DNA of 64,000 nt from an uncultured Anaerolineae bacterium (GTDB lineage: Bacteria; Chloroflexota; Anaerolineae; CG2-30-64-16), in NCBI GenBank assembly GCA_937124585.1, contig CAKZKT010000154.1, forward strand, positions 1-64,000, written 5' to 3'. The position numbers and the translations under genes were made by a program. The notes beneath the pieces are model-generated. The model was not told the origin of the DNA. It searched no databases and was given only the letters and a program-made list of their open reading frames with translations. The stretch's first letter is position 1. Each line of letters begins with the position of its first letter. This document shows, piece after piece, positions 7,876-17,384 of the stretch.

Positions 7876-8940
7876 TCATGGTGTCACCTGTACTTTGATC
7901 GGATCGTCCTTGCGCGCTCGCAGATTGACAATGGCCGTCGCGGCCTCCGAGAGCGGCACGGCCTTGCTGACCAATGGCTCCAGGTTCAGCAAGCCATTGG
8001 CGATCATGGCGATGGTGGTGGGCCAGACACCGGGTGCCAGCCAGGAAAAACGGATCTCCTTGTCGGCCGTGTGGGTGGCCAATGCCGGCACATGGATCAC
8101 ATCGCCGGCATCCGGCAGGCCGAAGTGCACGATGATCGCCGCGCCGCCGGTGACATCTATGGCTTGTTCGAACGCAGCGTTGGAGCTGGTCGGCACGATG
8201 GCGCGATCGGCCAACTGGCCATACGTCAGGTCGGCGATGGCGGCCTTCAAATCTTTGACGAAATAGGGAGAACTCTCGTCCTTCGTGTTAAAGACGTAGT
8301 CGGCGCCCCACTTCCTGGCTTCTTCCAGGCGGTAATCGCGGGTGCCGACCATCGCCACCTTGCCGGCGCCGATCGCCTTTGCCATTTGGACCATCATGAT
8401 GCCGATGGGGCCGGGGCCAAAGATCACCACGAACTGACCCGGCTCGATGGCCAGCTTTTTCATGCCGTAGACGGCGCAGGCCAGCGGCTCGATGAACGCA
8501 CCCGCAGCGTAGCTGACGTTGTCGGCCAACTTAAAAAGGCCGGTGTAGCGCGAGAGCGCGTACTCGGCGAACGCGCCATCCGCGTTCACGCCCGGCACAT
8601 AAAGATTGGCGCACAGGTTGGTGTGTCCGCTGGCGCACGCATAGCAGGCATTGCAATGCTGCACCGGGTTGACCACCACGCGGTCGCCGGGCTTGAACAA
8701 CCCTAGCGACTTGGGGATTGCGCCTACCTCCACCACCTCGCCGGTGAACTCGTGCCCCAACACGATGGGCATCTTGCCCGTGGGGCTCAAGCCGAAGTAG
8801 TAGGAGATGTCCGAACCACAGATGCCACAGTTCCTGACCCTTACCAGCACATCGGCATCCCCCACCTTGGGGATGGGCAGCTCTTGTAATTCCATCCTCT
8901 CCGGTGCCAGGAAAACCTGGGCTTTCATCGTCTCTGCCAT
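7876..8940 (-). CDS. Zinc-dependent polyol/alcohol dehydrogenase (MDR family)
   Basis: This 354-residue medium-chain dehydrogenase keeps the catalytic zinc site (Cys41 in CGICGSD, His63-Glu64 in LGHEF) and all four structural zinc cysteines (Cys96, 99, 102, 110 in HCNACYACASGHTNLC). A Rossmann GPGPIG motif follows at about residue 175. The layout is that of sorbitol, threonine and other secondary-alcohol dehydrogenases that oxidise a polyol carbon with NAD(P). A strong AAGGAGG precedes the ATG. It sits between two TIM-barrel isomerase genes, consistent with oxidation of a sugar alcohol or inositol to a keto-sugar. Confidence 0.92.
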   Translation of the reverse strand: MAETMKAQVFLAPERMELQELPIPKVGDADVLVRVRNCGICGSDISYYFGLSPTGKMPIVLGHEFTGEVVEVGAIPKSLGLFKPGDRVVVNPVQHCNACYACASGHTNLCANLYVPGVNADGAFAEYALSRYTGLFKLADNVSYAAGAFIEPLACAVYGMKKLAIEPGQFVVIFGPGPIGIMMVQMAKAIGAGKVAMVGTRDYRLEEARKWGADYVFNTKDESSPYFVKDLKAAIADLTYGQLADRAIVPTSSNAAFEQAIDVTGGAAIIVHFGLPDAGDVIHVPALATHTADKEIRFSWLAPGVWPTTIAMIANGLLNLEPLVSKAVPLSEAATAIVNLRARKDDPIKVQVTP

Positions 8941-8951
8941 GTTGTGCCTCC

Positions 8952-9848
8952 TTATCCGTACTTCGCAACGAGCTCATCCATGAACGCCTTCGTGGGCGGC
9001 GTTGCTTCCAGGGCGCCCTCCCAGAAGCAGAGGTCAATGGGCCACCACTCGTCGGTGTAGCCCGCGTCGTAAAGTGCTTTGACGATGGCCGGGAAGTCGA
9101 GCACACCTTTGCCGAACGGCGCGTGGGTGCTGGTCTCCTCGTGGTGCAGCGTCCCGTCCGAGTCAATGAAATGCACGTGGCCGATCTTGCCGGTGAGCAT
9201 ATGGGCCAACTGAACCACGCCACCCGGCAAAGTCTCTTTTTCGCCGAGCTGACGTGAGCCGATCACCGAGCACATATAGGCGTGGCAGGAATCGAACAGC
9301 ACGCCGAAGTTCGGGTGATTCACTGCATAGCACAGCCGGACAATTTCGCTGGGCTTGTTCAGGTAGAAGCCCGGCTCGAACTCCCATACAAGCTTAATCC
9401 CGTATCGGCCACACACCTCGGCAGCGCGATGCCAGACGTCCGCGTAGCGCCAGAAGCAGGTCTCGTAGTCCAACCCGCCGGGGATGCCAGTGGGCGGTGC
9501 GTTAGTGTCCACTCGTAGTTTGGGGATATTCATGTCCAGGCAGATCTCGATCTGGCGCTTGACCTGGTCGAGATAGTCATTGGGATTGATCAGCGCTGGC
9601 ACGCCCGCGAACGCACCAGCGATACCCGAGATGCTGAGGCCGTGGTCGTCAAGCCACTTCTTGATCTCGAGTCGCTTCTCCCGGTTGGTGTAATCAGCCG
9701 GCCCGTAGTGGGGGTCGAATGCACCGAATTCAATGCCATCGAACTTTAGCTCGGCCAGCCGCTGTACAACCGTGGGGAGCGGGATCGGCTTGTCCGCATA
9801 GCCTCCCCAAATGTATGCCCAGGTTCCTACGGAAATCTTCTTAGCCAT
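8952..9848 (-). CDS. TIM-barrel sugar phosphate isomerase/epimerase
   Basis: This 298-residue protein is of the xylose isomerase-like barrel superfamily. Candidate metal ligands lie in WEFEPGFYLN (near residue 150), VLFDSCHAYM (near 187) and GHVHFIDSDG (near 229), with DEWWPIDLCF as the last barrel strand. It is closer to the inosose dehydratase/hexulose isomerase type than to the epimerase at 6924-7778. It is 11 bases upstream of the dehydrogenase gene. The substrate cannot be told. Confidence 0.88.
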   Translation of the reverse strand: MAKKISVGTWAYIWGGYADKPIPLPTVVQRLAELKFDGIEFGAFDPHYGPADYTNREKRLEIKKWLDDHGLSISGIAGAFAGVPALINPNDYLDQVKRQIEICLDMNIPKLRVDTNAPPTGIPGGLDYETCFWRYADVWHRAAEVCGRYGIKLVWEFEPGFYLNKPSEIVRLCYAVNHPNFGVLFDSCHAYMCSVIGSRQLGEKETLPGGVVQLAHMLTGKIGHVHFIDSDGTLHHEETSTHAPFGKGVLDFPAIVKALYDAGYTDEWWPIDLCFWEGALEATPPTKAFMDELVAKYG

Positions 9849-9958
9849 GAAGGACCTCCCTGAATGGTAAATTGGTAGATTGGTAGATTGGGATGCGGTA
9901 AATCGGTTGATGGTCGCCAGTTACCGATGTGCCGGTTGCGGCGGCACCGATCCCCGAT

Positions 9959-11158
9959 CTATCGGCTATAGTGCGGAATCATCGGCACATCCAGGTTGAT
10001 ATCCGGCCCAAAGAACTTGAAAATGATCAGGTCGCTGTGGCCTGTGTTTTCCACCGAGATCGGTCGGATCGCTGCATCGTGCGAGATCAAGAGCTCGTCG
10101 AAGCCGAAATGACCGCCTTCGACCTCGTGGCCGCCGTAGCGGCCTTTGCCGCGCCAGACCAGGATGTTGTAGACACCTCTGTCTACACTCTGGAAGGTCT
10201 TGCCCGCCTTCACGATCAGACGCTTGCCGCTGAACTTGGTGGTGTTGTAGTAGATCCAATGCTCTTCCCCGCCCTCTTGCCTGGTCTCTTCCACCAGCAC
10301 AGGCGAGGTGTGGTGGTTCTCGTAGAAGTATGGGTCGCCGCTGATCTCCCAGTTGATCTGGTCCAAGACTGCCTGTTCGCCGCGCGTGGCGCGCGCCTCA
10401 GGGGTGACATCTTTGAAGAGGAGGTGCTTGGAGATGATTTTGCCCGCGTTCAGGGCTTGGAGCATGGCGAAGACGTCGGAGTCCTCTTGCAGTTCGATGG
10501 TCAGCGCGGTGCCCGGCGCGTGCAGCACGCCGGACGGCAGATGGAATCCTTCGCCCGGCACCAACAGATAGGCGCGCGAGTGTTTCAGGATCAGATCGTC
10601 CTTCCATTCCACCAGGTGTTGCAGGAGGAGCTCTTGTTTGCCTTGCTCGACGATGTAGGGGTGGACGCCGAAGAAGGTCTCCGGGTGCGGGCCCAAGTCA
10701 ACGTCCTCTGGGAAGTAGTAGGCCTCTTCTTTGGGATTGGCACCTACCAACCTGGCGTCCTTCTCCATTTGGTGGATGTGAAACGGGATGCGCGCGGCGA
10801 AGTCGTAGATTTTCGCCAGGCGGCCCAGGCCTTTGTGTGTCCTGGCGTATTCGGCGCCCATGATCAGGTCGCCTGCGACCTCGACTGCCTCTTTGAGGGT
10901 GATTCGCGCGCCCTCGATGGCCAGATAGCTCAGCCCCTCGTCCGGCGGCCCTACCCGGTTATCGGCCCTGGTAGTCGAGCCAAGCCATCGCTCGCAGATC
11001 CAACCCCGCTCGCCCACGTCGTACTCTTCATCCTTCAAGCCCAGTCGCTTGCCGGGTGGCAGGAAATCTCGCGCTACCCATGCCGGCTCTAGCCGCAGGA
11101 TGCCATTGCCCTGGGCCAGGGCGGCAGCGATGGTGTCACGCTTTGTGTTATCTGTCAT
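9959..11158 (-). CDS. Cupin mannose-6-phosphate-isomerase-like protein
   Basis: This 399-residue protein has two cupin-like halves. A metal-site pattern is visible at IPFHIHQMEKDA followed by HPETFFG and, further on, a jelly-roll strand GEGFHLPSGVLHAPGTALTIE typical of type I mannose-6-phosphate isomerases. The C-terminal half is a second jelly roll (ISVENTGHSDLIIFKFFG). Isomerisation of mannose-6-phosphate or another aldose/ketose is likely, but the length and second half suggest a divergent substrate. The start at 11158 has GGAG upstream; an ATG at 11173 is possible. It sits between the GH4 glycosidase and TIM-barrel isomerase genes. Confidence 0.78.
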   Translation of the reverse strand: MTDNTKRDTIAAALAQGNGILRLEPAWVARDFLPPGKRLGLKDEEYDVGERGWICERWLGSTTRADNRVGPPDEGLSYLAIEGARITLKEAVEVAGDLIMGAEYARTHKGLGRLAKIYDFAARIPFHIHQMEKDARLVGANPKEEAYYFPEDVDLGPHPETFFGVHPYIVEQGKQELLLQHLVEWKDDLILKHSRAYLLVPGEGFHLPSGVLHAPGTALTIELQEDSDVFAMLQALNAGKIISKHLLFKDVTPEARATRGEQAVLDQINWEISGDPYFYENHHTSPVLVEETRQEGGEEHWIYYNTTKFSGKRLIVKAGKTFQSVDRGVYNILVWRGKGRYGGHEVEGGHFGFDELLISHDAAIRPISVENTGHSDLIIFKFFGPDINLDVPMIPHYSR

Positions 11159-11306
11159 GCCTCTACACTCCATCTCACGATGTGTGCTTCCTTGAAAATT
11201 CTCTCATATCCGGCAAATCACCACGAGTGAGCAGGATTGACCGAACGAACGGTAGTTCACAGCACATTCGTTCGATCCTCTTGATTCGTCGTCATCCCAC
11301 GGCGTT

Positions 11307-12719
11307 TCACCGCGCCAACTCGCCAAATCGCGCCGCGATGGCCAGTGCCGGATCGATCGGCACGTGCGCCCGTTTGACGTCCTTCGGGATCGAGATGGTC
11401 GGGGTGGGTTTGACCGTCTTGCCTTCGAACTGCGGCAGCCACTGTTTCTCGGCTTCCAGCATTTCGGCCACCATCTCGCGGGTCTCTTTCAGCGTCAGCA
11501 CCGCCGAGGTCAACGGATCCATGGCACAGGCCAGCACCGCCTTTTCCGGGTCGCCCTCGATGCCGGCCTCCACCGCCAGCCGCTGGACGTTGATGTTGGT
11601 CATGTTCAGCGCTGCGCACTGCGAGGGGAGCGCGCCGACGAAAGTTTTGTGGATGCCGGTGCGGTCTACGAACAACGGGTACTCGGCGCAACAATCGGCT
11701 GGCAGGTTGGTGATCATGCCCTCGTTGATGACATTACCGTTCAGCTTGAAGGTTTTACCCGTCTCCAGTGCCTCAATGATGTAGGAGCCGTATTCGACGC
11801 TGCGCGGGGGCAGGGTGGTGGGCTGGCCGGCCAGGATGTCCTGGCCCTCGTACTTATCTGCCACGTACTTGCACCAGTTGTAGTACGCGCCGCTCTCGCC
11901 GCCAAAGGACGGCTCGTCGCAATAAAGCGCCATTGCCCGCTCGGTGCTGCGAAACCAGGGTACATACTCCGACAAGTGGCCAGTGGACTCGGTCATGAAG
12001 TAGCCGAAATGGCGGAAGACTTCTCCGCGCACCTTCTCGTTGACGTAGTACTCTGGCTCCTCGAAGCGCGCGCGCAGCCTGGGATATAGATCTTGTCCTT
12101 TGTGTTCCAGCTTCAGGAACCAGGCCATATGGTTGATGCCTGCGGCCAGAAAGTCAATTTCTTCTTTCGGCACACCCACGTAACCGGAAATCAGATCTAG
12201 AGTAGTCTGCACGCCGTGGCAGAGGCCCACGAATTTGACCTTTGTCGTGCCCAATGCCCAGCAGATCATGGCCATGGGGTTGACGTAGTTCAGCAGATAG
12301 GCGTTCGGGCAGAGCTCTTCCATGTCGTGGGCCATGGCGAGCGTGGTGGGGATGCTGCGCAGCGCACGGAAGATGCCGCCCGGCCCCATGGTATCGCCGA
12401 TGCACTGGTCCACACCGTGCTTCAGCGGGATCTTGTAGTCATACTCGAAGCCTTGCACTCCGCCTACCTGAAAGGTGGCGATAACATAGTCCGCGTCCTT
12501 CAGCGCCGCGCGACGGTCGGTGGTGACCCACACGCTGGCGTTCAGGCCGTTCTCCTGAATGACCCGTTTGGTAAACGTCTCCAGTTGAGACGTACGTCTG
12601 GTGCTGGGCGCCATCAGTGCGAATTCGGTTCCTTTAACGCCCGGCGTCCCCAAGATATCCAGAATGAGCGTCTGGCAGAAGACAATGCTCCCTGCGCCGA
12701 TGATGGCAACTTTAGCCAT
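11307..12719 (-). CDS. GH4-family NAD+/metal-dependent alpha-glycosidase (alpha-galactosidase-like)
   Basis: This 470-residue protein is a glycoside hydrolase family 4 enzyme. It starts with a Rossmann NAD site (IIGAGS, residues 6-11), has NYVNPM (Asn148), CHGVQ (Cys167, His168) and INHMAW (His197) that place the divalent metal, and IGDTMGPGGIFRALR over the substrate. GH4 enzymes cleave by transient oxidation at C3. The CHGVQ and INHMAWF pattern is like MelA alpha-galactosidase/alpha-glucuronidase rather than 6-phospho-glycosidases. It is encoded next to the ATPases of the sugar importer, so it probably hydrolyses the imported glycoside in the cytoplasm. Confidence 0.93.
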   Translation of the reverse strand: MAKVAIIGAGSIVFCQTLILDILGTPGVKGTEFALMAPSTRRTSQLETFTKRVIQENGLNASVWVTTDRRAALKDADYVIATFQVGGVQGFEYDYKIPLKHGVDQCIGDTMGPGGIFRALRSIPTTLAMAHDMEELCPNAYLLNYVNPMAMICWALGTTKVKFVGLCHGVQTTLDLISGYVGVPKEEIDFLAAGINHMAWFLKLEHKGQDLYPRLRARFEEPEYYVNEKVRGEVFRHFGYFMTESTGHLSEYVPWFRSTERAMALYCDEPSFGGESGAYYNWCKYVADKYEGQDILAGQPTTLPPRSVEYGSYIIEALETGKTFKLNGNVINEGMITNLPADCCAEYPLFVDRTGIHKTFVGALPSQCAALNMTNINVQRLAVEAGIEGDPEKAVLACAMDPLTSAVLTLKETREMVAEMLEAEKQWLPQFEGKTVKPTPTISIPKDVKRAHVPIDPALAIAARFGELAR

Positions 12720-12747
12720 AGGTTTACCTCCGTTGGCGAAATGTTTT

Positions 12748-13824
12748 CTATTCCGAGAATCGCACCCCGGTGGTGCGATCGAAGAAGTGCAATCGCTCGC
12801 GGACGATGCCGAACCGCACGCTTTCGCCTCGCGAAAGCGGCGAGATGCCCGGTACGGTGCTGACCAGGGTCTGCCGGCCGATCCTGATGTGCAACAACGT
12901 CTCGACGCCCAGTGGCTCGGTCAGGGCGATTTCGCCTGCGAACAGGCCAGCCGGATCGGGGCGTACGTCTTCGGGGCGGATGCCCAGGATAAACTCGCAC
13001 GGCAGATTCGCCGGGTCGGTACACAGCTCACACGCCGGCAGGTGCACGTCGCTATCCATGATGGTGATCACACCGCCATCTGTGGCTGCGTTCAGCAGAT
13101 TGATCTTGGGAGAGCCGACGAGCTGGGCCACGAAAGTCGTGGCCGGCCGATCGTAGATATCTTCCGGCGTGCCCACCTGGACGATGCAGCCGTGGTTCAA
13201 CACGCCGATACGGTCGGCCATGGTCAACGCCTCGATTTGGTCGTGGGTTACGAAGAGGGTGGTGCTGCCCTGGGTGCGCTGCAAATGCGACAGCTCCACG
13301 CGCAACGCCTCGCGCAGCTTGGCATCCAGGTTCGACAACGGCTCATCCATGAGGTAGACACGTGGGTTACGGACAATGGCGCGACCGATGGAGACGCGTT
13401 GCATCTCGCCGCCGGAGAGGCGGGCCGTCTTGCGCTGCAGCAGATGGCTGATCCGCAACACCTCGGCCGTCTCGGTGACTCGCTTCCTGATCTCCTCTTC
13501 CTTCATCCTGCGCAGGGGTGCGCGCAGAGGAAAGGCCAGATTCTCGTACACGGTCATGGTCGGATAGAGCGAATATTGCTGAAAGACGAAAGCCACATCT
13601 CGATCGGCGGGCGGCAATGTATCCACCGGCTGTCCATCGAACGCGACGCTGCCGGCATCTTGCTTGGTCAGGCCGGCAATGATGCGCAATGTGGTGGTCT
13701 TGCCGGCGCCGGTGGGGCCCAGCAATACGAAAAACTCCGCGTGTTTGACCTCAAAAGAAACATTGTTGAGGGCGGTCACCGTCCCGAAACGCTTGGTGAT
13801 GTTCTGCAGCGTGATCTGGCTCAT
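12748..13824 (-). CDS. Sugar ABC transporter ATPase (MalK/UgpC type), copy 1
   Basis: This 358-residue ATPase has Walker A GPTGAGKT (about 36-43), signature LSGGEMQR (about 136), Walker B VYLMDEP and the H-loop THDQ. The C-terminal OB-fold regulatory region of about 120 residues is characteristic of MalK/UgpC. It overlaps the next ATPase gene by 4 bases (ATGA), so the two are translationally coupled. Together they probably form a heterodimer powering the two permeases at 15075-17017. Confidence 0.94.
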   Translation of the reverse strand: MSQITLQNITKRFGTVTALNNVSFEVKHAEFFVLLGPTGAGKTTTLRIIAGLTKQDAGSVAFDGQPVDTLPPADRDVAFVFQQYSLYPTMTVYENLAFPLRAPLRRMKEEEIRKRVTETAEVLRISHLLQRKTARLSGGEMQRVSIGRAIVRNPRVYLMDEPLSNLDAKLREALRVELSHLQRTQGSTTLFVTHDQIEALTMADRIGVLNHGCIVQVGTPEDIYDRPATTFVAQLVGSPKINLLNAATDGGVITIMDSDVHLPACELCTDPANLPCEFILGIRPEDVRPDPAGLFAGEIALTEPLGVETLLHIRIGRQTLVSTVPGISPLSRGESVRFGIVRERLHFFDRTTGVRFSE

Positions 13825-14939
13825 CCCCGCACCTCTTTGGCAATCGCCTTCTCGCTCTCAGGGTCGAAGAAACGTACCATTTCCGGGTTCAGGTCGAACC
13901 GCACCAGCGACCCGATGACGTAATGTACATCGCGACGGGCACGGATATGGACGATCGTGTCTTCACCGTTGCCGTTCGGCCGGAGCTCTCCGTTCAAGCT
14001 GACGTGCAGCATGGTATACGAGCCATGCAGGTCCGAGGCATAGACCATGCCCCGGATCGCGCCGGTTTCGCTCACCTGTGCCGCTTCGGGCCGAAAGCCG
14101 ACGATCACGTCATCCCGCTGCCATCTGGCGGCTAGGGTCGGCCTCCACGCTGGCGGGGTGGGATACACACTGCCGCCACGCAAATGCACCTCATCTCCGA
14201 CATATTTGCCCGGGACCAGGTTCATGCCTGGGCTGCCGATGAAGTTGGCCACGAACAGGTTGGCCGGATCGTGGTATACCTGGGCCGGTGTGCCGATCTG
14301 TTGCACCTCGGCCGCAGACATGACGACGATGCGATCACCCATAGCCATTGCCTCCACCTGGTCGTGCGTCACGTAAACGGTGGTGGCGTGTTGCGCCAAG
14401 TGCAGCCGTTTAATCTCTGCGCGCATGACCTCACGGAACTCGGCGTCCAGCGCGCCCAGCGGTTCATCCATCAGGAAACAGGCCGGCTTGCGTACCAGTG
14501 AGCGGGCCAGGGCAACCCGTTGCTTATCACCGCCGCTCAATGCAGGCGGCTTGCGCTGCAGCAGATGGCCGATCTCCAACAGCTTGACAACCTCTGCGAC
14601 CCTCTGATTGATCTCCGCGCGCTTCATCCCCTGCGACTCCAGCGGGAACGCGATGTTCTGGCGTACGGTCATCTGGGGATAGAGTGCGAAGAACTGGAAT
14701 ACGAATGCGATATCGCGCTGGCTGGCGCTCAACCAGGTCACGTCCTTGCCGTTGATGAAGATCCTGCCCTCTGTGACGGCCTCCAGGCCGGAGATCATGC
14801 GCAGCGTGGTGGTTTTGCCGCAGCCAGAGGGGCCCAACAGTGCCACAAATTCGCCGTCGTAGATCGTGAGGTCCATCGGCTTCACGGCCCATAAATCGCC
14901 GAATTTCTTTGCGACTTGTCTGAGTTCGATTTCTGCCAT
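13821..14939 (-). CDS. Sugar ABC transporter ATPase (MalK/UgpC type), copy 2
   Basis: This 372-residue paralogue of the neighbouring ATPase has Walker A GPSGCGKT, signature LSGGDKQR, Walker B CFLMDEP and THDQ, plus the C-terminal regulatory OB domain. The start at 14939 has GAGG upstream; an ATG at 14951 is less likely. Two different ATPases next to two permeases suggest a heterodimeric motor, where many carbohydrate importers use a homodimer. Confidence 0.94.
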   Translation of the reverse strand: MAEIELRQVAKKFGDLWAVKPMDLTIYDGEFVALLGPSGCGKTTTLRMISGLEAVTEGRIFINGKDVTWLSASQRDIAFVFQFFALYPQMTVRQNIAFPLESQGMKRAEINQRVAEVVKLLEIGHLLQRKPPALSGGDKQRVALARSLVRKPACFLMDEPLGALDAEFREVMRAEIKRLHLAQHATTVYVTHDQVEAMAMGDRIVVMSAAEVQQIGTPAQVYHDPANLFVANFIGSPGMNLVPGKYVGDEVHLRGGSVYPTPPAWRPTLAARWQRDDVIVGFRPEAAQVSETGAIRGMVYASDLHGSYTMLHVSLNGELRPNGNGEDTIVHIRARRDVHYVIGSLVRFDLNPEMVRFFDPESEKAIAKEVRG

Positions 14940-14978
14940 AACTAGCCTCATAAGTTCCGGGTAGTCGGATGGCCGATT

Positions 14979-15045
14979 CCAGGTCGGAAGGTTTCAGGTT
15001 GAAGGTTCAGCCTGTCAATCTGAAATCTGGAACCTGATAACCTGG
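14979..15045. repeat. Imperfect inverted repeat between ATPase and permease genes
   Basis: CCAGGT (14979-14984) and TCAGGTT (14994-15000) pair with AACCTGA (15031-15037) and ACCTGG (15040-15045), forming a nested stem in the 135-base gap between the second ATPase gene and the inner permease gene. The gap contains several AGGTT/AACCT words and looks like a decayed dispersed repeat. Confidence 0.4.
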
Positions 15046-15074
15046 AGCCCGCAACCTGCCAACCCGCAACGCCG

Positions 15075-16088
15075 TTACTGCCGTATTGCGCCGAAGGTGA
15101 CCCCGCGCAGCAGGTACTGACGTAGTGCGAAAGTGACGATAACCACCGGGATCAGGAAGAGCATGGAACCGGCCGCAATCACATGCCATTCGATGCCGCC
15201 GATGCCCAGGTTGGCCGGAATGGCCGGCGGAGCGGTGCGAGCCTTTTCGCTGGTCAGCATGAGCGCGAACGCATATTCATTCCAGGCAAAGATCAGGCAG
15301 AAGACCGCTGTCGCGGCGATGCCCGTCACGCACTGCGGCAGGACGATCTTGCGAAAGGCCTGTAACCGGCTATAGCCATCCACCAGCGCTGCTTCCTCGT
15401 ACTCGATGGGAATCTCGTCAATGAACCCTTTCAGCAGCCAGACGGAGAAGGAGAGATTAAACACCGTGTAGAGCAAGATCATCCCGACATGGGTATCGTA
15501 CAGGCCCACAGCGCGGTACATCAGGAAGATGGGAATAGTCACGACCACGGCGGGCAACATGCGCGTGCTCAAAATGAAGAAGAGCCAGTCGCGCTTGCCG
15601 GGAATGTCGTAGCGGCTGAACGCGTATGCCGAGAGCAGCCCCAACGTGACCGCCAGAATCGTCGAACTGATTGCGATGATCAGCGAGTTGCTGAGCTGGC
15701 TCACGAACTTGCTCGGCCCCAGGATGCGCATGCCGCGCGCCAGTGTCTGCCTCTCCCAGAAGTTCAGGTCGGTGCGTTGTTGCTGCTCTGCCAGCGCCGC
15801 CGCAGACAGCTGCGTCCGATTGGTGAAGAGGCCGATAAAGCCATCCAGGGAGGGCACAAAGATAACCTTTGGCGGCGAAGCGGTGGCATCGGGCCGTGCC
15901 TTGAAAGCGGTCATCGCCATCCACAGCACCGGGATCAACATGACAAAGGCGATGATGATGGAGAGGATCAACCGCGCCGTGATACCCAGCCTGGCGCGAG
16001 GTGTGATTTGATCCACGCGCACCGATTCAACGACCGCGAAGCCAGGCCCTACCCGACTGAAAGCGTGCTCGACGCGGGTGCTTGCCAT
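15075..16088 (-). CDS. Sugar ABC transporter permease (MalG-like)
   Basis: This 337-residue inner-membrane permease begins with a hydrophilic tail of about 40 residues and then has six membrane helices. The EAA loop that contacts the ATPase is visible as YEEAALVDGYSRLQAFRKI (near residue 235). A periplasmic segment of about 75 residues follows the first helix, as usual in MalG types. It starts 2 bases after the stop of the partner permease gene, so the pair is one transcript. Confidence 0.93.
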   Translation of the reverse strand: MASTRVEHAFSRVGPGFAVVESVRVDQITPRARLGITARLILSIIIAFVMLIPVLWMAMTAFKARPDATASPPKVIFVPSLDGFIGLFTNRTQLSAAALAEQQQRTDLNFWERQTLARGMRILGPSKFVSQLSNSLIIAISSTILAVTLGLLSAYAFSRYDIPGKRDWLFFILSTRMLPAVVVTIPIFLMYRAVGLYDTHVGMILLYTVFNLSFSVWLLKGFIDEIPIEYEEAALVDGYSRLQAFRKIVLPQCVTGIAATAVFCLIFAWNEYAFALMLTSEKARTAPPAIPANLGIGGIEWHVIAAGSMLFLIPVVIVTFALRQYLLRGVTFGAIRQ

Positions 16089-16090
16089 GG

Positions 16091-17017
16091 CTATGCCTCC
16101 TTCATTTTGTTCAGGTACCAGATGTACACGTTGCTGACGGCAATGATGACGATCAGCACCACGTAGGCCAGGGCGCTGGCCATGCCGGTGCGCGCCTGAC
16201 CCTGAAAAACCATCCGATACAGGGCCACCGATACGGTTTCCGTAACATTGCCCGGCCCGCCGCCGGTCAGGCCCATCACCAGATCGAACGCTTTGAACGC
16301 CTCAATGGTGCGGAACAGCACGGCCAGCAACAATAACGGCGCTACATGTGGCAGGGTGATGCGCCAGAACTGGCGCCATGGACTGGCCCGGTCGATCTCG
16401 GCGGCTTCATAGATGTAGTCCGGGATTGCCTTGAGGCCAGAAAGGCATAACAACATCACGAAGGGGCTCCACATCCAGACGTCCACGATGACAACCGAGA
16501 TCAGGGCGTGGTCTTTCAGCCAGATGGGCGCGGTCGTCGGATTCCAGAATCCGATCATGTAATTGAAAATGCCCATCAGGGGGTTGAAGATCAAACGCCA
16601 GAACATCCCCACGATCACCGGCGAGAGCATCATGGGGATGAGAATCAGCGTCGTGAGCAGCCCATTGGCTTTGAATTTGGCCCGCAACAAAAGCGCCAGG
16701 CCAAAGCCGATCAGCGTTTGGGACAGCACCGAGAGCAACGCGTAACGTCCAGTGACAGCAAACGCGGCCCAGATTTTCGGGTCGTTGAGCAGGGCGTCAA
16801 AATTGCCCGTGCCGATCCATACCGGAGGCGCTTTTCCGCTGTGCGAGTACTGGGTGAAGCTAAGAAAAAGGCTGTAAAACAGCGGAAAGACGTTCCACAG
16901 AATCAGTAATACCAGGGTAGGCATGATGAAGAGCTGCTGGATTGCGCGGTCGTTGATTTGGCGACGCGCCTTGATTCGCAGCGGCTCCCCCCCAGCAACG
17001 GCTTCAGATGTGGTCAT
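16091..17017 (-). CDS. Sugar ABC transporter permease (MalF-like)
   Basis: This 308-residue permease has six predicted membrane helices and the EAA loop IYEAAEIDRASPWRQFWRI near residue 208. It lacks the extra helices of enteric MalF and so is of the short UgpA/LacF type. It pairs with the following MalG-like permease. The binding protein is encoded 367 bases upstream, separated by hairpins that probably set a different expression level. Confidence 0.93.
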   Translation of the reverse strand: MTTSEAVAGGEPLRIKARRQINDRAIQQLFIMPTLVLLILWNVFPLFYSLFLSFTQYSHSGKAPPVWIGTGNFDALLNDPKIWAAFAVTGRYALLSVLSQTLIGFGLALLLRAKFKANGLLTTLILIPMMLSPVIVGMFWRLIFNPLMGIFNYMIGFWNPTTAPIWLKDHALISVVIVDVWMWSPFVMLLCLSGLKAIPDYIYEAAEIDRASPWRQFWRITLPHVAPLLLLAVLFRTIEAFKAFDLVMGLTGGGPGNVTETVSVALYRMVFQGQARTGMASALAYVVLIVIIAVSNVYIWYLNKMKEA

Positions 17018-17384
17018 GAGGGTTCCTCGTTTTCGGGCAGCCAGGATGATAGGGAAAAATCCGTGTCTATCTGTGTTCTGTTTTCATTGGCCGCGGTGCC
17101 GCGCCCGATACGGACATCTGCTCTGAAAATCAACGCCAAGACGCGAAGACGTCAGGGCACCAGGAAAACCACAGGTCTTTGCGTCTTGGCGCCTCTGTGC
17201 CTTGGCGTTTTCATTCGCCGTGGCGCCGGTCGCCGTATGGGCATCTGTCCTGCAAACCTTCCGACGTGCCGGGCATTTTGAAGGATGCCCGGCACGTCAG
17301 GAAGTTCAGCTGAAAACGTTCTTGCGATGAATCCACCGACGCGCCAGGCCTGGCGGCATGATCGGCGCGTCGGCGGCAACACGG
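17018..17384. repeat. Hairpin-rich spacer between binding-protein and permease genes
   Basis: No gene is seen in these 367 bases. Three stems are clear. CCGACGCGCC (17336-17345) pairs with GGCGCGTCGG (17364-17373) just past the binding-protein stop. GACGTGCCGGGCAT (17263-17276) pairs over 14 bases with ATGCCCGGCACGTC (17285-17298), a variant of the dispersed GTGCCAGGCAC family. CGCCAAGACGC (17134-17144) pairs with GCGTCTTGGCG (17181-17191), with a second CTTGGCGTT nearby as an alternative partner. Strong stems after a binding-protein gene commonly stabilise its mRNA and reduce read-through into the permeases. Confidence 0.7.

Noticed and set aside
9849-9958. Regulatory repeat upstream of the isomerase at 8952
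   Set aside because: ATTGGTAG-like words repeat a few times, but the pattern is short, irregular and inside an operon gap, so no function is claimed.
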